Source: a virus
IMG/VR virus record: IMGVR_UViG_3300046777_001273
Coordinates: 1 to 35,561 of that record
DNA length: 35,561 bases
Reading direction: 5' to 3' (one strand)
The notes beneath the pieces are model-generated. The model was not told the DNA's origin. It ran no database searches and worked only from the letters and a program-made list of their open reading frames with translations. Each line of letters opens with the position of its first letter. The first letter of the stretch is position 1. Positions 22,026-29,422 of this stretch are shown here, piece by piece. A program made the translations under genes and the position numbers.

Positions 22026-23092
22026 TGAAGATTGCTTTAATCACTGATACGCATTGGGGAGTCAGAAATGACTCCCTTATTCAATTGAACGCGATGAAGA
22101 AGTTCCTCGACGAAGTGTTCTTCCCAACACTCAAGGAACGCAAGATTGATACAATCATCCATCTTGGTGATCTTGTCGATCGTCGTAAGTATATCAACTT
22201 CGTCACTGCTAACAGGTTGAAGAAGGACTTCCTCGAGCCTATCTTCTGGAGTAATTACAAGCTCCACATCATTGCTGGCAACCACGATACATTCTACAAA
22301 AACACGAATGAGATTAATGCTCTTCGTGAGTTGATTGTTGGCAAGTATGACAACGTCAGAGTGTATACAGAGCAACCAGAATCAGCAAGGTTTGATGGAA
22401 CGGAAATTCTTTTCGTTCCATGGATTAGTGAGCAAAATAAGGATTCATGTTACGATGCACTAGCAACGTCGAAGGCTCCTATTGTGATGGGCCACTTCGA
22501 GCTTTCTGGTTTCGAAATGTACAGAGGACAGGTAAACGACCATGGTGAAAATCCTAAAATTCTTGATCGATTTGATCTTGCTTGCTCTGGCCATTACCAC
22601 ACTAAGAGCCATAACAGCAATATCCACTATCTTGGGACACCTTGCCAATATACGTGGTCGGATTATGGGGACCAAAAAGGATTCCACATCCTAGATACAG
22701 AGACGCGGGAACTTGAGTTCATCCCCAACCCCTCTACGATCTACAAGAAGGTCTTTTATGATGACCTCAACAAGCAGCTTGACGAAGTCCTCCTTGTAGA
22801 CCAGAGCGAGTACACAGGCTGCTACGTCAAGGTTGTCGTCAAGAACAAGACGAACCCCTACTGGTTTGATCTCGTCATCGACAAGCTAGAAAAGGCCAAC
22901 GTTGCTGACCTCCAGGTCGTCGAAGATCACTTCCACCTCGATCTCGAAGAGGACGACGATATTGTCAATGAAGCAGAAGATACTATCACAATTATCCGTA
23001 AGTACATCTCGGGAATGAATATCAACACAGATCGCAAGCGTGTTGAGTCAATTATTCAGCAACTATACATAGAAGCCCATGACATCATCTAA
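22025..23092 (+). CDS. 47: Recombination endonuclease subunit gp47 (Mre11-like)
   Basis: Encodes 355 residues; T4 gp47 has 339. It is the nuclease partner of gp46 and processes DNA ends for recombination-dependent replication. Metal-site motifs are ITDTHWG (D8, H10), HLGDLVDRR (D49), AGNHDTF (N86, H87), VMGHFELSG and CSGHYHTKS. A perfect hairpin with a GAAA tetraloop lies at 22057-22076 and a longer stem with one G-U pair at 22395-22421 within the gene. Confidence 0.97.
   Translation: MKIALITDTHWGVRNDSLIQLNAMKKFLDEVFFPTLKERKIDTIIHLGDLVDRRKYINFVTANRLKKDFLEPIFWSNYKLHIIAGNHDTFYKNTNEINALRELIVGKYDNVRVYTEQPESARFDGTEILFVPWISEQNKDSCYDALATSKAPIVMGHFELSGFEMYRGQVNDHGENPKILDRFDLACSGHYHTKSHNSNIHYLGTPCQYTWSDYGDQKGFHILDTETRELEFIPNPSTIYKKVFYDDLNKQLDEVLLVDQSEYTGCYVKVVVKNKTNPYWFDLVIDKLEKANVADLQVVEDHFHLDLEEDDDIVNEAEDTITIIRKYISGMNINTDRKRVESIIQQLYIEAHDII
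22057..22076 (+). repeat. 8-bp hairpin with GAAA tetraloop in gene 47
   Basis: GGGAGTCA, GAAA, TGACTCCC. GNRA tetraloops give very stable RNA hairpins. It lies 32-51 nt after the gene 47 start. Confidence 0.95.
22395..22421 (+). repeat. 12-bp inverted repeat (one G-U) in gene 47
   Basis: ATGGAACGGAAA (22395-22406), loop TTC, TTTTCGTTCCAT (22410-22421). All 12 positions pair in RNA, one as G-U. It lies about 370 nt into the gene. Confidence 0.9.
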
Positions 23093-23105
23093 AGATAGGC
23101 AAACA

Positions 23106-23180
23106 ATGAAACTAACTGGTGTAGAAATTATAGCACTTTGTTGCATCGTTGCAATGATAGTGTGGGCATTGGTGCTGTAG
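23106..23180 (+). CDS. Possible 24-aa membrane micropeptide
   Basis: MKLTGVEIIALCCIVAMIVW and four more residues to TAG: almost all one membrane helix. It fits the gap between gene 47 and the next reading frame, whose GTG start overlaps the stop by 1 nt. Its ribosome site is weak (AGATAGGCAAACA). T4 also has small genes between 47 and 46. Confidence 0.5.
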   Translation: MKLTGVEIIALCCIVAMIVWALVL

Positions 23181-23536
23181 TGGCAAAGAAGGGATCCGGT
23201 GGCTTCTCAAAAAGGCAGAAGTTTGGTAGTGGAACACTTACAACAAACACCGCGCGAGGAACAACTGTATCCTCATCGTTCAAATCTGGAAGCACTAGAA
23301 TCACAACAAGTTATCTTCCCGGTGGATCTATTCGGCAGACACGAACGACAACAGCTCCAGGCTTTGGTACAAAACGAGAGGTGACAACGTTAAACAAGAA
23401 GCCTCGGATTCGCAAAGCAAAGCCCTTACGCTTTCGTCGAGCTCGTAGGTCTAAGCAGTCATTTAGTCCGTTGACTTTTTTGGCATTTTTGGTTATCCTA
23501 GCAATGGTTATTTTTAGTAGTGGGTTGCAAAATTGA
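23180..23536 (+). CDS. Hypothetical protein with C-terminal membrane segment (118 aa)
   Basis: Starts at GTG 23180. The N-terminal two thirds are rich in Ser, Thr, Gly and Arg with low complexity (TLTTNTARGTTVSSSFKSGS) and a strongly basic stretch (RIRKAKPLRFRRARRSKQ). A hydrophobic segment at about residues 97-116 (FLAFLVILAMVIFSSG) anchors it in the membrane. The basic part could lie on the cytoplasmic side and touch nucleic acid. It lies between 47 and 46; its stop overlaps the TTG start of 46. Function unknown. Confidence 0.7.
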   Translation: MAKKGSGGFSKRQKFGSGTLTTNTARGTTVSSSFKSGSTRITTSYLPGGSIRQTRTTTAPGFGTKREVTTLNKKPRIRKAKPLRFRRARRSKQSFSPLTFLAFLVILAMVIFSSGLQN

Positions 23537-25242
23537 TACTGTTTAAGACAATTAAGTGGAAAAACTTTCTCAGCACCGGTAATGTCTATACAGAGATTAA
23601 CCTAAACAAGAACGACACTACTCTTATCGTTGGTGAGAATGGTGCAGGGAAGTCAACTCTTCTCGATGCACTTTCGTTCGTTCTCTACAACAAGCCTTTC
23701 CGTAAGATCAATAAGCCCCAGCTGCTCAATGCAATCAACCGAAAGAACCTCACAGTCGAGGTTGAGTTTGATATTGGCACTGCACACTACAAGGTCGTTC
23801 GTGGTCTCAAGCCAACTGTGTTTGAAGTCTACATGAATGATAGACTTCTCAACCAGGATGCAGATGTCCGCGACTACCAGGATGTTCTTGAGAAGCAAAT
23901 CCTTAAGCTCAACCACAAGTCATTCTGTCAGGTTGTTGTCCTTGGTTCTGCATCGTTTGTTCCATTCATGCAGCTGCCAGCAGCTTCACGTCGAGAGGTA
24001 ATCGAAGATCTTCTTGACATCCAGATCTTCTCAACAATGAACGTCCTTCTCAAGGAGAAGATTACTGCCAACAACACTAAGGTTGTTGATAATGAACATC
24101 AGTATGAGTTGACTGCAGAAAAGATCAAGATGCAGCACGAACACATCCTTGCAATGCAGAAGAACAACAATGAGCAAATTGAGAAGTATAAAGCAGACCT
24201 TAAGGCTGCTACTGAGCGAATCGATACAGAAAAAGCGGAGATTGAAGCACTTGACGATGCTATCATTTCCCTCAAGGAAGCTGTCAGCGATAAGGATACG
24301 ATCACTAAGAGGCATAATAAGGTCCAGGTCCTTGAATCACAGCTCGCAGATAAAATCCGACGTATTAAGGATGAAATCAGCTTCCTCGAGAACCATGACA
24401 ATTGCCCTACTTGTAAACAGGAAATTGACGAACAGTTCAAGTGCAATACTGTCGAAGCCAAGCAGATTGACGAAGCGTCAACAGGCATGGAACAGCTTCG
24501 TCAGGAGATTGAAAATCTACACACAAAGATTGAGCAGGCTGCTAAGATTCAGGCAGAGCTTTCTGACCTGAACATTCGCAAGTACACTGCATCAAACAAC
24601 ATCAACGGTCTTATCCAGCAGTGCAAGAAACTCGCAAACGACATCACCGAGATTCAGCAGAAGAACGATGACTTCATCATGAACGATGATAAGATGATTG
24701 AGCTCGAGCAGCTAATCGATCAGCTTGTTGAGTTGAAGAGCGAATTGCTTAAGGAAAAGGAAGCGCTAAATATTGCCTCAATCATCCTCAAGGACAACGG
24801 AATCAAGGCTCGAATTATTAAGCAGTACATCCCTGTGATCAATAAGCTGATCAACAAGTACCTGGCTGCTATGGACTTCTTTGTTCAGTTTGAGCTTAAC
24901 GAGAACTTTGATGAAACAATCAAGTCTCGATTCCGTGACGAGTTTAGCTATGCATCGTTCTCAGAAGGTGAGAAGATGCGTATTAATCTTGCAATCCTAT
25001 TCACATGGAGAGCTATTGCTAAGCTACGCAATAGTGCATCGACGAACCTTCTTATCATGGACGAAGTTCTTGATGGGTCGCTCGATAGCAATGGAACAGA
25101 CGAGTTCCTTAAGATCCTTAGCAACTTGACTCAGGACACAAATACGTTTATCATCAGCCACAAGGTTGACCAGCTGTACGACAAGTTCGCACACATCATC
25201 CGATTCGAGAAGCACAAGAACTTCTCTAGAATTGCAGCATAA
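23533..25242 (+). CDS. 46: Recombination endonuclease subunit gp46 (Rad50/SbcC-like ATPase)
   Basis: Encodes 569 residues; T4 gp46 has 560. A TTG start overlaps the previous stop (TTGA), an uncommon initiation for such a gene. SMC-type features are Walker A GENGAGKST (34-42), a long coiled coil from about residue 175 to 420 interrupted by the zinc hook CPTC (C291, C294), the ABC signature SFSEGEKMR (about 475-483) and Walker B LLIMDEVLD (about 505-513). With gp47 it resects DNA ends. A perfect 8-bp inverted repeat lies at 24004-24030. Confidence 0.97.
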   Translation: MILFKTIKWKNFLSTGNVYTEINLNKNDTTLIVGENGAGKSTLLDALSFVLYNKPFRKINKPQLLNAINRKNLTVEVEFDIGTAHYKVVRGLKPTVFEVYMNDRLLNQDADVRDYQDVLEKQILKLNHKSFCQVVVLGSASFVPFMQLPAASRREVIEDLLDIQIFSTMNVLLKEKITANNTKVVDNEHQYELTAEKIKMQHEHILAMQKNNNEQIEKYKADLKAATERIDTEKAEIEALDDAIISLKEAVSDKDTITKRHNKVQVLESQLADKIRRIKDEISFLENHDNCPTCKQEIDEQFKCNTVEAKQIDEASTGMEQLRQEIENLHTKIEQAAKIQAELSDLNIRKYTASNNINGLIQQCKKLANDITEIQQKNDDFIMNDDKMIELEQLIDQLVELKSELLKEKEALNIASIILKDNGIKARIIKQYIPVINKLINKYLAAMDFFVQFELNENFDETIKSRFRDEFSYASFSEGEKMRINLAILFTWRAIAKLRNSASTNLLIMDEVLDGSLDSNGTDEFLKILSNLTQDTNTFIISHKVDQLYDKFAHIIRFEKHKNFSRIAA

Positions 25243-25254
25243 CAGGAGAGAATA

Positions 25255-25449
25255 ATGTCAGAAGATTTTGAACAGAAGTACCGTGGATGGCACACAAAGA
25301 TTAGTTTCATTAAGAGTGGTGTGCGAATTGCTGCTGCAGGATTATCAATTGGTCTAAGCCTTTTAGGACAAACATGGTCAGCAGTAACAGTTCTTGCATT
25401 TGGACTTCTTATTGCTGAGGTTCTCGGTATCCTAGAGGAAGCAGTATGA
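25255..25449 (+). CDS. Small membrane protein (64 aa)
   Basis: ATG preceded by AGGAGAG. The polar start (MSEDFEQKYRGWHTKISF) is followed by two hydrophobic segments (about 22-38 and 42-60). Not a known holin by sequence. It overlaps the peptide deformylase gene by 4 nt and opens the accessory block between 46 and 45. Confidence 0.74.
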   Translation: MSEDFEQKYRGWHTKISFIKSGVRIAAAGLSIGLSLLGQTWSAVTVLAFGLLIAEVLGILEEAV

Positions 25450-25940
25450 AGCCGTTAGTAAAGTATCCAGATCCTTTGCTGTCGACTCCCACCGTTCCAT
25501 TTAACTTTGCAAATCCGCAGATTGATCCATACGAGTTATCGAAAGAGCTGATCGAGACGATGCATCACTACAAGGGTGTAGGTCTTGCAGCAAACCAGAT
25601 TGGGTACAATCTCAGCGTGTTTGCCATGCGAGGACTCGATTTCAACTTTGTGTGTTTTAATCCCCGTATAGTTTCATTTAGCGGGGAAAGCACCACGATG
25701 GAAGAAGGTTGCCTTTCATTTCCGGGGCTAATTGTCAAGATTAAACGACCAGAAGAAATTAGAAGTCGATTTTTTACGCCATCGGGCGAGATTGATACAA
25801 AGACGTTTGGAGGCCTTTCAGCAAGGACATTCCAACATGAACTCGATCACCTCAATGGCAAGTTGTTCTACACAAGAGCAGGAAAGTACCATCGCGACCA
25901 GGCAATGAAGAAATGGAAGATAGCAAATGACAGAAGATAA
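25446..25940 (+). CDS. def: Peptide deformylase
   Basis: Encodes 164 residues with all three catalytic motifs: GVGLAANQI (44-52), EGCLSFP (C89) and QHELDHLNG (H131, E132, H135), which bind the metal and remove the N-formyl group from new proteins. Phage-borne deformylases are known in marine T4-like phages, where they are thought to favour turnover or maturation of host membrane proteins during infection. Length is close to bacterial enzymes but lacks a long C-terminal extension. It overlaps its neighbours by 4 and 14 nt. Confidence 0.95.
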   Translation: MKPLVKYPDPLLSTPTVPFNFANPQIDPYELSKELIETMHHYKGVGLAANQIGYNLSVFAMRGLDFNFVCFNPRIVSFSGESTTMEEGCLSFPGLIVKIKRPEEIRSRFFTPSGEIDTKTFGGLSARTFQHELDHLNGKLFYTRAGKYHRDQAMKKWKIANDRR

Positions 25941-26187
25941 CCAGAAGATAGGTGGGTTCAGGCTCGATAATTATTTCATCGCCCTCCCGCCAAACAACTT
26001 CCTTGTCGAGGACGAGGATGGCAATCTCCATGTTCTTGTTGACATTTACAAGCTAGACGGGGATACTCAGACTAAGGTTAGTGAATCAGAAATCACACCA
26101 GAACTAGAACAGAGAATTAACGCATACATCAACGAGATGTTGCTCCAGGCTGTAGAAGCAGAAGAAGGTGATAATGTCAAAGATTAA
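25927..26187 (+). CDS. Hypothetical acidic protein (86 aa)
   Basis: Starts within the deformylase gene (14-nt overlap) and ends within queE (14-nt overlap). A strand-rich N-terminal part (FRLDNYFIALPPNNFLVEDE, LHVLVDIYKLDG) is followed by an acidic helix (TPELEQRINAYINEMLLQAV). No motif recognised. Confidence 0.7.
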   Translation: MTEDNQKIGGFRLDNYFIALPPNNFLVEDEDGNLHVLVDIYKLDGDTQTKVSESEITPELEQRINAYINEMLLQAVEAEEGDNVKD

Positions 26188-27031
26188 GGTTGCAGAATTA
26201 TTTTATTCCCTCCAGGGCGAGGGTCAGTACCTAGGAACTCCTAGTGTATTCCTTCGAGTGTTTGGCTGCAACTTTAAGTGTGCAGGGTTCTCGATGCCTC
26301 GCGGACAGTTGTCAGAGGAACGTCTTGCTATTGATCCAGACAAGTACACGAAGTATGATGATCTCCCTCTTGTCCATACTGGTTGTGACTCGTATGCGTC
26401 TTGGGATCCTCGCTTCAAGCATCTCAGCCCACTGCTCGAGATCACCGAGATTGTTGACCGCATGCAGGAAATCCTTCCTGATGGAAAGTTTGGGCCCGAT
26501 AAGCATCTGATCCTTACTGGTGGTGAGCCTCTTCTTGGTTGGCAGAAAGCTTACATCGAGCTGTTCGAAGAGCTTCACAAGCGAGATATGAATCTCACCC
26601 ACATCACGTTTGAGACCAATGGTACTCAACCACTACGTGGGGAGTTAATCGATTGGTTTATGACTAATCCATATTACCCATCTCTTGACGTTACGTTCAG
26701 CGTCTCGTCCAAGCTCCCATCGTCGGGTGAGGCTTGGGAAGATGCAATCAAGCCAGAGATTATTCATGACTACTTCAATACCAGCAATCTGACATATTTC
26801 AAGTGGGTCGTTAGTAATCAAGAGGACTATGAAGATGTACTTCGTGCCATAGATGTCTATGGAAAGACGTTGCAGATGGATAGAATTCCAGTGTATATTA
26901 TGCCCGCTGGTGGCACTACAATGCATTATGACCAGAACGAACGTTGGGTCGCCAATCTGTGTATGAAGCATGGCTGGAGATATACGCCTCGTCTCCAGGT
27001 CCAGCTGTGGAAGAATGCGTGGGGCACGTGA
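26174..27031 (+). CDS. queE: 7-carboxy-7-deazaguanine synthase QueE (radical SAM)
   Basis: The start is ATG 26174, after GAAGAAGGTG; a GTG 6 nt upstream is less likely. Encodes 285 residues. The N-terminus VAELFYSLQGEGQYLGTPSVF is the QueE signature. Cluster cysteines appear at C32 and C36 (CNFKC) and C71 (TGCDSYASWD), so the usual CxxxCxxC is split by about 30 extra residues between the second and third Cys. TGGEPLLG (residues 116-123) and FETNGTQPL are further family motifs. QueE converts carboxy-tetrahydropterin to 7-carboxy-7-deazaguanine, the first 7-deazaguanine base. Confidence 0.92.
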   Translation: MSKIKVAELFYSLQGEGQYLGTPSVFLRVFGCNFKCAGFSMPRGQLSEERLAIDPDKYTKYDDLPLVHTGCDSYASWDPRFKHLSPLLEITEIVDRMQEILPDGKFGPDKHLILTGGEPLLGWQKAYIELFEELHKRDMNLTHITFETNGTQPLRGELIDWFMTNPYYPSLDVTFSVSSKLPSSGEAWEDAIKPEIIHDYFNTSNLTYFKWVVSNQEDYEDVLRAIDVYGKTLQMDRIPVYIMPAGGTTMHYDQNERWVANLCMKHGWRYTPRLQVQLWKNAWGT

Positions 27032-27051
27032 TAGGTAACAAGGAAAACATT

Positions 27052-27543
27052 ATGTATTACTCAACTAAGACTTATGGTAATGACCGTGGGCTCAGCTGTG
27101 CATTTCGTCAGTGGAGGTCGTTGCATTCCCACTGCTCTTTGATCCATGGCTACTCGATTGGCATCAAGCTGATCTTCCGGTCAGAAACTCTCGATGAGCG
27201 TAATTGGGTTATGGACTTTGGTGGGCTCAAGGAATTCAAGTCATGGGCCGAGCATATGTTCGACCACACTTTTCTTGTAGCAGAAGATGACCCGTACCTC
27301 GAGACATTCAAGAAGCTTGATGAGATCGAGGGTGGGTTTGACAACAACGGGATCGTTGACCTTCGAGTCGTTCCTGCTGTAGGATGCGAGGCTTTTGCTA
27401 AGCAGGCTTACGACAAGATGGCTTCGATTATTCAGCGCCGTAAGGAATCGCCAAACCTTTGGATTATCAATCCAAACGTCGAGCTCGTGAGTGTCGAAGT
27501 GTTTGAACATGCAGGGAACAGTGCAATCTATGAAGGTATCTAA
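27052..27543 (+). CDS. queD: 6-carboxytetrahydropterin synthase QueD-like
   Basis: The start is ATG 27052 following AAGGAAAAC. Encodes 163 residues. The T-fold enzyme acts after FolE. Visible motifs are the C-x3-H segment CSLIHGY (C28, H32), where most family members have HGH, DFGGLK (55-60), MFDHTFL (69-75) and the late Glu in VSVEVFE. H25 or H27 may supply the other zinc ligand. The Tyr in place of the second His of HGH is noteworthy. It lies between queE and folE with short gaps, forming a pathway unit. Confidence 0.85.
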   Translation: MYYSTKTYGNDRGLSCAFRQWRSLHSHCSLIHGYSIGIKLIFRSETLDERNWVMDFGGLKEFKSWAEHMFDHTFLVAEDDPYLETFKKLDEIEGGFDNNGIVDLRVVPAVGCEAFAKQAYDKMASIIQRRKESPNLWIINPNVELVSVEVFEHAGNSAIYEGI

Positions 27544-27547
27544 TAAT

Positions 27548-28237
27548 ATGTCCGTATCGGAAAAGATCCGTCAGCGTCTTAAGGAGAACAACGTCTCCTT
27601 CAATGCTTCTGACAATATCGCTGAGTACATCGAAGAGAACGAAAAGAAGGAGCTCATTGAAGAGCTGACCGAGAAGTTCGAAGGTGTGCTTGACTCGCTC
27701 GTCATTGATCGTGAGAACGACCCCAACTCGTATGAGACTGGGCATCGTCTTGCCAAGATGTACATCAACGAGATCATGGCTGGTCGCTATGACAAGCCAC
27801 CCAAGGTTACTGCGTTTCCCAACCACGTGACCGAGACTCGCTATCGTGGTCTTCTTGTTTCTCGTACTGAGTTCAAGAGCCTCTGCTCTCATCACCACCA
27901 GCCTGTCAAGGGTCTGTGCTTCATTGGTCTCCTTCCCTCGACGAAGGTGATCGGTCTGTCGAAGTACTCTCGTATCGTCGATTGGTGTGCTCGTCGTGGG
28001 ACTCTCCAGGAAGAGCTGACTCGTCAGGTTGCTGATGAAATCATGAAGTACACCGGGTCGGAAGACGTTGCTGTGTACATCGAAGCGACTCATGGCTGTA
28101 TGGAGAATCGTGGCGTTCTTGCTCACTCGTCTCTCACACAGACCAGCGTCCTTCACGGACAGTTCTACAATCCGTCTGTCAAGGAAGAGTTCTTCAACTC
28201 GATCAAGCTCCAGCACTCGACACAGATCCACTACTAA
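27548..28237 (+). CDS. folE: GTP cyclohydrolase I FolE
   Basis: Encodes 229 residues from ATG 27548. Zinc ligands appear as C113 and H116 in SLCSHHHQPV and C184 in HGCMENRG. GLSKYSRIV (136-144) and GTLQEELTRQ (151-160) are standard FolE motifs. It makes dihydroneopterin triphosphate, the entry compound for QueD and QueE. A 7-bp perfect inverted repeat (AAGGAGA/TCTCCTT) lies 33-52 nt into the gene. No terminator is seen; a consensus promoter follows directly. Confidence 0.96.
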   Translation: MSVSEKIRQRLKENNVSFNASDNIAEYIEENEKKELIEELTEKFEGVLDSLVIDRENDPNSYETGHRLAKMYINEIMAGRYDKPPKVTAFPNHVTETRYRGLLVSRTEFKSLCSHHHQPVKGLCFIGLLPSTKVIGLSKYSRIVDWCARRGTLQEELTRQVADEIMKYTGSEDVAVYIEATHGCMENRGVLAHSSLTQTSVLHGQFYNPSVKEEFFNSIKLQHSTQIHY

Positions 28238-28249
28238 GCAAGAAATCTG

Positions 28250-28278
28250 TTGACAAAAACAAACGCCTCCCCTATAAT
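28250..28278 (+). promoter_or_regulatory. Perfect consensus sigma70 promoter
   Basis: TTGACA (28250-28255), exactly 17 nt, TATAAT (28273-28278): 12 of 12 consensus bases, preceded by CTG. It should be a very strong host-polymerase promoter for the following small genes and perhaps down to the terminator at 29976. Confidence 0.95.
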
Positions 28279-28286
28279 GGGGAGGC
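28265..28286 (+). repeat. 8-bp inverted repeat enclosing the -10 hexamer
   Basis: GCCTCCCC (28265-28272) and GGGGAGGC (28279-28286) flank TATAAT, which forms the entire 6-nt loop. The dyad centre is the -10 element itself. Confidence 0.95.
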
Positions 28287-28307
28287 TTAAGTTTTATGGA
28301 GATACCA

Positions 28308-28538
28308 ATGCAGATGAAGAGCTTTGATGCGTACAGCCAGCAGGTGTGGGCTGCTAACACCGTTGCTGCAAAGAAGGAAATCCTTCTTCAGATGGTCGAG
28401 CAGTTTCACTACAAAGGCAAGTTTGGTGAAAACGTTGGTGCGTTCAAGCGCAGCATCAATGCATGCAACTCTCTTGCCAAGCTTGATAGCATGGCTGCCC
28501 AGCTTGCTCTCAACTCTACCGATAAGGTGATCAAATGA
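28308..28538 (+). CDS. Hypothetical helical protein (76 aa)
   Basis: The start chosen is ATG 28308 with GGAG 6 nt upstream; other ATGs at 28296 and 28314 fit less well. Helical throughout (FDAYSQQVWAANTVAAKKEI, LLQMVEQFHYKGKFGENVGA) and slightly basic. First gene behind the consensus promoter, so probably expressed strongly and early. ATGA overlap with the next gene. Function unknown. Confidence 0.72.
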   Translation: MQMKSFDAYSQQVWAANTVAAKKEILLQMVEQFHYKGKFGENVGAFKRSINACNSLAKLDSMAAQLALNSTDKVIK

Positions 28539-28990
28539 GCGACCGTTTGACCTCTGAATGGACGAAGACTACTGATGAAGCTTTTGGTGCATCGGGCACC
28601 AAAGGTCGACTCGGTGAAGAGTTCCTTGCTCGTGTATTTGAAGCATGGGGCTGGGATTACATCACTCATAGTGACAACTATGACTACCAGATTGAAGGCA
28701 AGGACATTTCGTTCAAGAGGCCAGAGTGGGCAAGATTCTATACTGGTGATGCCAAGAACAACATGGACGATACTGGTAAGTTCTTTGTCCATAAGGATTG
28801 GTTATTCAAGGTCAAGTGTGATCGCATCTTCCACGTCAATCCTAACACTGGCTGGCTAGTGTGGTATGGTGTTGACGAGATGCGAAAAGTGTATGATACT
28901 TCTAAGGAGTACATCGCTTTCACACCTGGGACTCGTCCCAGTTTCGTCAAGGCTGCTAACTGCCAGCAGGCAATCATTAAGGATATGTAA
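28535..28990 (+). CDS. Possible PD-(D/E)XK nuclease-like protein (151 aa)
   Basis: Motif order matches that fold: a helix with acidic residues (GRLGEEFLARVFEAWGWDY, E28/E29), D50 in NYDYQIEGKD, then GDAK (D72-A-K74) as a D-x-K element in YTGDAKNN. The remainder is mixed alpha/beta (FKVKCDRIFHVNPNTG, MRKVYDTSKEYIAF). The reading is by eye and uncertain; a structural role is also possible. It neighbours another candidate of the same type and the DNA-modification genes. A perfect 8-bp hairpin (TTTGGTGC/GCACCAAA, 28583-28603) lies near its start. Confidence 0.62.
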   Translation: MSDRLTSEWTKTTDEAFGASGTKGRLGEEFLARVFEAWGWDYITHSDNYDYQIEGKDISFKRPEWARFYTGDAKNNMDDTGKFFVHKDWLFKVKCDRIFHVNPNTGWLVWYGVDEMRKVYDTSKEYIAFTPGTRPSFVKAANCQQAIIKDM

Positions 28991-29422
28991 ATGTCTTATG
29001 ACATTCAATCAATCATGTCGTATGTTAGCTCTAATCCGCAAGTCCTTACTAGCAATTCTACAATCCTTGCATGCATTGTAGAGCAGTACAGTGCACATAT
29101 TAACAACGAAGAGTATGTGAACAAAACTGGGCACGATAGTGTCACCTTATCACACAAACTAATTGAAATCAAGTACACCAACAGCCTTCAACGAAGCAAG
29201 CAGCTTAGAATTCAGAATATTGTTGGTAAACGAGGGTTGTTTGATTACGTTCGAGTAATCGATGGTGTCAACAACAGAGCATTCCTCGTTCCACATGATA
29301 CTTTTTTCAGCAAAGCTAAACTATCTGCGTCTGGAGAATTCCATTGGTCGGGGTCATACAATACAACAGACAAAGTCCAAATCGATAACACAACTCTTCT
29401 TTTACAACACGAGGTAAAATAA
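28991..29422 (+). CDS. Possible PD-(D/E)XK-like protein (143 aa)
   Basis: Starts directly after the previous stop. A D49 in GHDSVTL is followed 10 residues later by E59-I-K61 in KLIEIKYTN, then a helix (LQRSKQLRIQNIVGKRG) and DYVRVIDGVNNRAFLVPHDTF: the order of a restriction-endonuclease-like core. Evidence is motif-level only. No known family recognised. Its stop overlaps the next ATG by 1 nt. Confidence 0.6.
   Translation: MSYDIQSIMSYVSSNPQVLTSNSTILACIVEQYSAHINNEEYVNKTGHDSVTLSHKLIEIKYTNSLQRSKQLRIQNIVGKRGLFDYVRVIDGVNNRAFLVPHDTFFSKAKLSASGEFHWSGSYNTTDKVQIDNTTLLLQHEVK

Noticed and set aside
27467-28360. Minus-strand reading frame of 297 codons opposite folE
   Set aside because: Lies opposite folE with its zinc motifs and also crosses the perfect consensus promoter; codon bias of folE explains the absence of stops.
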